Shown here piece after piece: positions 60,573 through 64,000 of a stretch of DNA of 64,000 nt. Both the position numbers and the translations under genes were made by a program. The notes beneath the pieces are model-generated. The model worked only from the letters and a program-made list of their open reading frames with translations. It made no database searches and was not told the origin of the DNA. Each line of letters opens with the position of its first letter. Position 1 is the stretch's first letter. The stretch is from Acinetobacter towneri DSM 14962 = CIP 107472 (GTDB lineage Bacteria; Pseudomonadota; Gammaproteobacteria; Pseudomonadales; Moraxellaceae), in NCBI RefSeq assembly GCF_000368785.1, contig NZ_KB849689.1:366170-430169 (forward strand), given 5' to 3'.

Positions 60573-60848
60573 ATGAATATACAACAAACTCCCTTATTTG
60601 AACGGACAGTGAAAAAACTAACCAAGCAGCAGAAAAAAGATGTTGATAATGCCGTAATAACCGTTTGGAATAATCCTGATATCGGAGAAGCTAAAGTGGG
60701 GGATTTAGCAGGAGTATTTGTTTATAAATTTAAAATGGACAAACAGCTTGTGCTACTGGCTTACTCTGTGAGTGATGACGAAATCATGACACTCTATCTT
60801 TTAAAATTGGGCAGTCATGAGAATTTTTATAGAGACTTAAAAAGATAG
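60573..60848 (+). CDS. RelE/ParE-type toxin
   Basis: About 91 residues. The RelE/ParE-fold pattern is visible: FERTVKKLTKQQKKDVDNAVITVWNNPDIGEAKVGDLAGVFVYKFKMDKQLVLLAYSVSDDEIMTLYLLKLGSHENFYRDLKR, with the strand-rich centre and basic C-terminal segment. The ATG at 60573 is preferred; a TTG at 60564 would overlap the antitoxin stop. Targets could be ribosome-bound mRNA (RelE) or gyrase (ParE); which is not visible. It ends close to a convergent CinA-domain gene. Confidence 0.85.
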   Translation: MNIQQTPLFERTVKKLTKQQKKDVDNAVITVWNNPDIGEAKVGDLAGVFVYKFKMDKQLVLLAYSVSDDEIMTLYLLKLGSHENFYRDLKR

Positions 60849-60855
60849 GTTTACT

Positions 60856-61350
60856 TCAGGGTGCAGTACAAGTGTTTGTATCTTGCATTAGATCAATCAG
60901 GTCTTGAGCGACTAACAGAGTGAGCTGTTCTAGTTGTTGTAATGGATTGCCATCTAAAAAATATTTGTACTGAAAAGTTTGCTGCTGATAATGAATGGCG
61001 ATAAAAAATGTCCCTACAGGTTTTTCTGGTGTGGCACTGCCGCCTGGTTTCAGTAACCCTGTGCATGCCACAATAAAATCAGCATGTTGAAATAGTTTTT
61101 TGCCTTGAACTGCCATGGCTTGTGTGACTTCTGCGGATTCAGCGGTATAGGTGGCAATTAAGTCACTATTCACATGCAAAATCTCACGTTTAATGCTTGG
61201 GTCGTAACTGACTAATCCACCAAGTAAAATATTGGCACCGCTATTTTTATAAATAGAAAACTGACTACATAAGTAACCTGAGCTGGCACTTTCAATAAAA
61301 GCCACAGTCTGTTGGCGTTGTTCAAGTATGGCACAGCATTGTTTGAGCAT
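60856..61350 (-). CDS. CinA C-terminal domain / PncC-like amidohydrolase
   Basis: A 164-residue protein of the CinA C-terminal family (nicotinamide-nucleotide amidohydrolase type, PncC). The core is FIESASSGYLCSQFS, with the Ser-Glu pair in place of the usual AESxTGG; GGLVSYDPSIKREILHV, VTQAMAVQGKK, IVACTGLLKPGGSATPEKPVGTFFIAI follow. The N-terminal MoCF domain of full CinA is absent. Because the AESxTGG loop is altered, the enzyme activity is less certain than the fold. It is convergent with the toxin gene. Confidence 0.78.
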   Translation of the reverse strand: MLKQCCAILEQRQQTVAFIESASSGYLCSQFSIYKNSGANILLGGLVSYDPSIKREILHVNSDLIATYTAESAEVTQAMAVQGKKLFQHADFIVACTGLLKPGGSATPEKPVGTFFIAIHYQQQTFQYKYFLDGNPLQQLEQLTLLVAQDLIDLMQDTNTCTAP

Positions 61351-61562
61351 GATAAATCTGCAAGTGAATAGAATAAGTTGCTCAAGTGTACTGAATTTTG
61401 TCGACTTGTGCGAAAAAACATCAAAAAGTGAAATGCTAAAATAAGAATGTTCACGATTTAACTGCCTATAAATACAGCAAAATTTACAATTATAGGTTTA
61501 ATCGTGGCATGAACGGTGATACAAATAAAAGTAAAGCAAAAAGTAATAAAAAGGATGCTGTG

Positions 61563-61793
61563 ATGAAAACAACGGTGAAATATATCGTTTTAAAAAGTTT
61601 GGACTATCAACTTGGTACATCATTATTTGAGGATGAAATTGATGCTGATGCACAATATTTTGACCAAATTCCAAGCATTATTGAATATCAAAACTTGCGC
61701 TTTAAAGTGGTGAGTAAAGAACAAAAGCGTTTACAGTTGATTGAGGAAAATGAAGAACATCAAACCATCATTGTCAGAGTTTTGGTGATTTAA
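61563..61793 (+). CDS. small hypothetical protein
   Basis: A 76-residue protein (MKTTVKYIVLKSLDYQLGTSLFEDE...) of unknown family, with mixed strands and charged turns ending IIVRVLVI. The frame opens from an ATG at 61509, but AAAGGA lies about 9 nt upstream of the ATG at 61563, and the leading stretch MNGDTNKSKAKSNKKDAV is low-complexity. Nothing adjacent hints at a function. Confidence 0.5.
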   Translation: MKTTVKYIVLKSLDYQLGTSLFEDEIDADAQYFDQIPSIIEYQNLRFKVVSKEQKRLQLIEENEEHQTIIVRVLVI

Positions 61794-62250
61794 AGTCATT
61801 TCAATCTAGATTAGTCAGAGCTTCAATATAACAGCAGAATGATTGAGCATCAGTGGAGCGTATCGAAGTTGGTGTTTTTTTAGTCACTGGATGCAAAAAA
61901 TTGTATTTCACATCACAAGAAAAAATTGAAGAATTGATTAAAAATGCTAACTACGTCACATATTTGTGTTGGTATTTTTGTAGATTAGCATTTTTCAAAC
62001 GGGCTGTAATGGCTTAAATAAGCTTATGTTTTTTAGATCAATTTTTATTTAAACAGACTGATAATTGAGATAGAGAGAAAATTAATTAAAATATCTTAAA
62101 AATATAATCATGACAGATAGAACAAAATATAATTGAATTTTAACGTATTTTTTGAATGCGTGTTACATTTTGGTTTTTATTATATTGTTAAATAATAAAG
62201 TGTTTTTCTTAGATAAAATTAAAAAAAACAGTGTATTTTCTTTATTGGAA
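61794..62250. other. AT-rich intergenic, no firm gene
   Basis: About 460 bp of strongly A/T-rich DNA. A 54-codon GTG frame (61853-62017) exists but lacks a ribosome site and family support. No RNA gene or clear repeat seen. Confidence 0.5.
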
Positions 62251-62280
62251 TTGAGCATTTTTGTTATTGCTGTGTATAGT
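62251..62280 (+). promoter_or_regulatory. sigma70-like promoter of a small membrane protein gene
   Basis: TTGAGC at 62251-62256, an 18-bp spacer, then TATAGT at 62275-62280, giving a plausible start about 40 bp before the small gene at 62326. Spacing and hexamers are both near consensus. Confidence 0.55.
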
Positions 62281-62325
62281 CCTTGCATCTCACAATAGTG
62301 AGGAAGTTTAAAGGGGCTAAATATA

Positions 62326-62487
62326 ATGAATCATAATGCAATTATCATGATGACGCTGATCATTTTAGCTGTGGGATTTTCTCTAGGCATTTATGTGTAT
62401 TTTGAACAAAAGAGAAAGCAAAATGAAGAAATTCAGCTGATCATTACAGAAGCAAGACAGGGTCTAGTAGAGTTAGATCGGAAATAA
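62326..62487 (+). CDS. 53-residue membrane protein
   Basis: A small gene read from the sequence: MNHNAIIMMTLIILAVGFS then LGIYVYFEQKRKQNEEIQLI and a short acidic-basic tail ITEARQGLVELDRK. One membrane helix (about residues 5-26) is followed by a charged amphipathic coiled segment, so a bitopic protein with a cytoplasmic tail is likely. AAAGGGG lies 9 nt before the ATG. A sigma70-like promoter lies about 50 bp upstream and a hairpin terminator follows at 62640. No family is recognised. Confidence 0.6.
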   Translation: MNHNAIIMMTLIILAVGFSLGIYVYFEQKRKQNEEIQLIITEARQGLVELDRK

Positions 62488-62639
62488 TAATCTAGGTGTA
62501 AATCGTATACTTCGATGCGGATCCAATGGGATATGTTAAAGGTGAAAAATAGACTTAAAAAAGTAATTTTATGCCACTGTTTGTCGGTCAGATGACGATA
62601 AAATAAATGAACGAAACATAGCTGTAGTTTCTTAGTTTT

Positions 62640-62666
62640 CCCACATTCCCATGTGGGATTTTTTTT
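62640..62666 (+). terminator. terminator after the small membrane protein gene
   Basis: CCCACAT (62640-62646) pairs with ATGTGGG (62651-62657) around TCCC, followed by a run of nine T residues. It ends the transcript started near 62280, which carries about 150 nt of untranslated RNA past the gene. Confidence 0.85.
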
Positions 62667-62775
62667 GTCTAAAATTTAGACTAGCGCAGTATTTATTAAG
62701 ATAAGTCATTATTTTTATGTACAAAAGTGACCTTTATTATAAAGATCAAAATAAGGTGCATATTTCTGCATAAAC

Positions 62776-62818
62776 CTACCACCTATTCCTATTCGTTCCC
62801 TACCACTCATTCCTATTC
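62776..62818. repeat. 24-bp tandem repeat, two units
   Basis: CTACCACCTATTCCTATTC (62776-62794) and CTACCACTCATTCCTATTC (62800-62818) match at 17 of 19 positions with a 24-bp period. They are the only ordered structure in the A/T-rich stretch between the terminator at 62640 and the gene remnants at 62977. Confidence 0.6.
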
Positions 62819-62976
62819 CAAGTCGGCCACTTAGGGTTTATTCAGTAATAGAATTACAAGAAGAATGAACCTCATAAAAAGTATTCAAATGCCAATATTG
62901 CACAACAGCGCTACTTATATCATTTAGCGATGAACTGATTTACGATTACGTTCGATGATCGATTAAAAAATCGAAC

Positions 62977-63114
62977 TTACACAAAATAATTTACAGGCTC
63001 TAAAATACGTTTAGTACTTTTAGCAGTATTAATAACAATACCACCACCTTTCTTCGCAACCGTTACCATCCCTGTACTAATCGCTGCTGAAAGACCATTG
63101 AGTGCTGTTGTCAT
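62977..63114 (-). CDS. possible 45-residue protein
   Basis: Minus-strand frame MTTALNGLSAAISTGMVTV then AKKGGGIVINTAKSTKRILE and PVNYFV. GGAG directly touches the ATG, so spacing is not ideal. A 7-bp inverted repeat GTTCGAT/ATCGAAC (62950-62956 and 62970-62976) lies just past the stop. It is small and basic, with no family known. It may be real or the remnant of a mobile element gene. Confidence 0.35.
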   Translation of the reverse strand: MTTALNGLSAAISTGMVTVAKKGGGIVINTAKSTKRILEPVNYFV

Positions 63115-63168
63115 CTCCTAATTTTGGTGGGTATTTAGCCTTATCGACTACAGCCCCTTAAGCTGTCA

Positions 63169-63297
63169 TTAAAAAGTAAACATGTATTCTTTTCCGAATT
63201 GGTTTGATACTCTCTCCACCCATTGCTCTATTTTATCAGCTGTCATGACTTGAAAATCTCGCCAATAATATTTCATCTGCTTCCATACGGTAATCCT
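63169..63297 (-). pseudogene. coding remnant cut near the IS3 element
   Basis: Minus-strand frame with good coding character, ending ...YMFTF at a TAA (63169-63171): WKQMKYYWRDFQVMTADK then IEQWVERVSNQFGKEYMFTF. The frame continues upstream only into the start of the IS3-family element, so its 5' part is missing or displaced. The parent protein is not recognised. Confidence 0.4.
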
Positions 63298-63359
63298 CCC
63301 TAAAAATAATTGAGTTTAAAAGTAGAAAATCGAATAACCTTGATTTAAGGAGATTTTCT

Positions 63360-63626
63360 ATGAAAACATCTAAGTATTCAGACAGCTTGATCATGAGTAT
63401 CTTGAAGCAAGCTGAAGCAGGAACACCCATACCGAACTTGTGCCGCGAACATGGTATGAGCTCTGCTACATTCTACAAGTGGAAGTCCAAATATGGCGGC
63501 ATGGATCTTTCAATGATGACGCGGCTTAAAGAACTTGAGGCTGAAAATGCCCGTTTAAAACGCATGTATGCTGATGAGCGGCTAAAGTCAGACATCTTGC
63601 AAGATGCACTTTTAAAAAAGTTTTAA
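63360..63626 (+). CDS. IS3-family transposase OrfA
   Basis: An 88-residue DNA-binding OrfA. The helix-turn-helix is MKTSKYSDSLIMSILKQAEAGTPIPNLCREHGMSSATFYKWKSKYGGMDLS, followed by a leucine-zipper-like coil MMTRLKELEAENARLKRMYADERLKSDILQDALLKKF. AAGGAG lies 5-6 nt upstream of the ATG. Its last codons contain the slip sequence for OrfAB synthesis. Confidence 0.93.
   Translation: MKTSKYSDSLIMSILKQAEAGTPIPNLCREHGMSSATFYKWKSKYGGMDLSMMTRLKELEAENARLKRMYADERLKSDILQDALLKKF
63614..63620 (+). other. programmed -1 frameshift site
   Basis: The heptamer A AAA AAG at 63614-63620 lies two codons before the orfA stop. A -1 slip here joins orfA to the orfB frame (GTT TTA AGG CCT). IS3-family elements make their OrfAB transposase by this type of slip. 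Confidence 0.8.
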
Positions 63627-64000
63627 GGCCTGTTCAGCGAAAGTCACTTGCTCAGCAAGCTACTGAGCAATTTAAGATTTCAATCAGCATGGCCTGCTTA
63701 ATTTTTAAAGTCAGTCAAACGTGTTATCGCTATAAAGCTCGTTTAGATGAAGAGAATCAACAGATTGCCGAATGGTTGATTCAATTAACCAATGATCATA
63801 AAACATGGGGCTTCAAGCTTTGTTTCCTGTATTTGCGTAATGTTAAAAAATACAAATGGAACCACAAACGTGTCTATCGCATTTATAAGGAGCTTGAGCT
63901 TAATTTAAGAATCAAGCCTAATAAGCGGATTAAACGAGAACAGCCTGAAACCCTTGCAGTACCGACAGCTAAGAATGAATCATGGTCAATGGACTTTATG
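63620..64000 (+). CDS. IS3-family transposase OrfB, 5' part
   Basis: The frame from 63620 is open to the window edge and encodes LRPVQRKSLAQQATEQFKISISMACLIFKVSQTCYRYKAR, then a helical IQLTNDHKTWGFKLCFLYLRN and KPNKRIKREQPETLAVPTAKNESWSMDFM. WSMDFM is the first Asp region of the DDE integrase core. The rest, including the other catalytic residues, is outside the window, so integrity is unknown. Confidence 0.9.

Larger units (their letters stand above)
63298..64000 (+). mobile_element. IS3-family element, left part
   Basis: The IS3-family arrangement of orfA and a -1 frameshifted orfB begins here and continues past the window edge. The left end is near 63298-63315, in TAATTGAGTTTAAAAGTAG-like DNA; exact terminal repeat not defined because the right end is outside. 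Confidence 0.85.

Noticed and set aside
61853..62017. A 54-codon GTG frame, VERIEVGVFLVTG..., in the A/T-rich region after 61.8 kb
   Set aside because: No ribosome site at suitable distance, rare start, no family pattern, and A/T-rich DNA gives such frames by chance.
63236..63430. A 64-codon minus-strand frame spanning the IS3 left end
   Set aside because: It reads antisense through orfA and its last part lies in a different frame from the better coding remnant, so it is a chance frame.

Overview
The window looks like chromosomal DNA from an Acinetobacter species. Base composition is about 40% GC. The gene families and their order are typical of that genus: pyrG-kdsA-eno-ftsB-ispD, a divergent AraC regulator next to an alkane hydroxylase, two neighbouring acyl-CoA dehydrogenases, ktrB/ktrA, argC followed by clpS-clpA, and prpB-prpC. 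The exact species cannot be read from the sequence by eye. No tRNA, rRNA or CRISPR array was seen.

Layout. 1-6.4 kb is a lipid and acyl-CoA block: the 3' part of gcdH, an alpha/beta hydrolase, a PadR regulator facing a fadH-type dienoyl-CoA reductase across two palindromes, a SnoaL-like protein and a YheT-like hydrolase. 6.5-13.4 kb holds a lipoprotein and the housekeeping run pyrG, kdsA, eno, ftsB, ispD and rodA. 13.5-17.5 kb is an insertion zone with an IS30-family element, an AEC transporter and an IS200/IS605-type element whose tnpB is cut by an in-frame TGA. 17.5-23.9 kb carries an LprI-like protein, ispF, a degenerate phosphatase, a DAHP synthase, a TauE/SafE exporter, lpxB and an AraC regulator. 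24-30.3 kb has alkB, a MazE/MazF-like pair, two acyl-CoA dehydrogenases and an ABC1 kinase. 31-37.2 kb has prmB, aroC and a five-gene cytochrome bd operon (cydP-cydA-cydB-cydX-ybgE) that includes a 33-residue CydX. 37.7-51.2 kb has a YqiJ-like membrane protein, a Rieske protein coupled to a PfkB kinase, a GNAT protein, an M16C protease, pldA, ktrA/ktrB, ilvA, rpiA, a DUF45 metalloprotease and argC. 51.3-60.1 kb has a DUF6776-like protein, clpS, clpA, a YnfA protein, argF, a TetR regulator, prpB and prpC.

The last 4 kb (60.1-64 kb) is different: a ParD/RelE-type toxin-antitoxin pair, a CinA-domain protein, small orphan genes, AT-rich DNA, a short tandem repeat, gene remnants, and the start of an IS3-family element that runs off the window. 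This is the accessory part of the window.

Metabolically the window favours fatty acid, alkane and propionate use (gcdH, fadH, alkB, two acyl-CoA dehydrogenases, prpBC) alongside core envelope, isoprenoid, nucleotide and aromatic or arginine biosynthesis. The best candidates for something new are the nonsense-interrupted TnpB with its retained 3' RNA hairpin, the twin palindromes between the PadR gene and fadH, the 53-residue membrane protein with its own promoter and terminator near 62.3 kb, and the remnant genes cut by the IS3 element.
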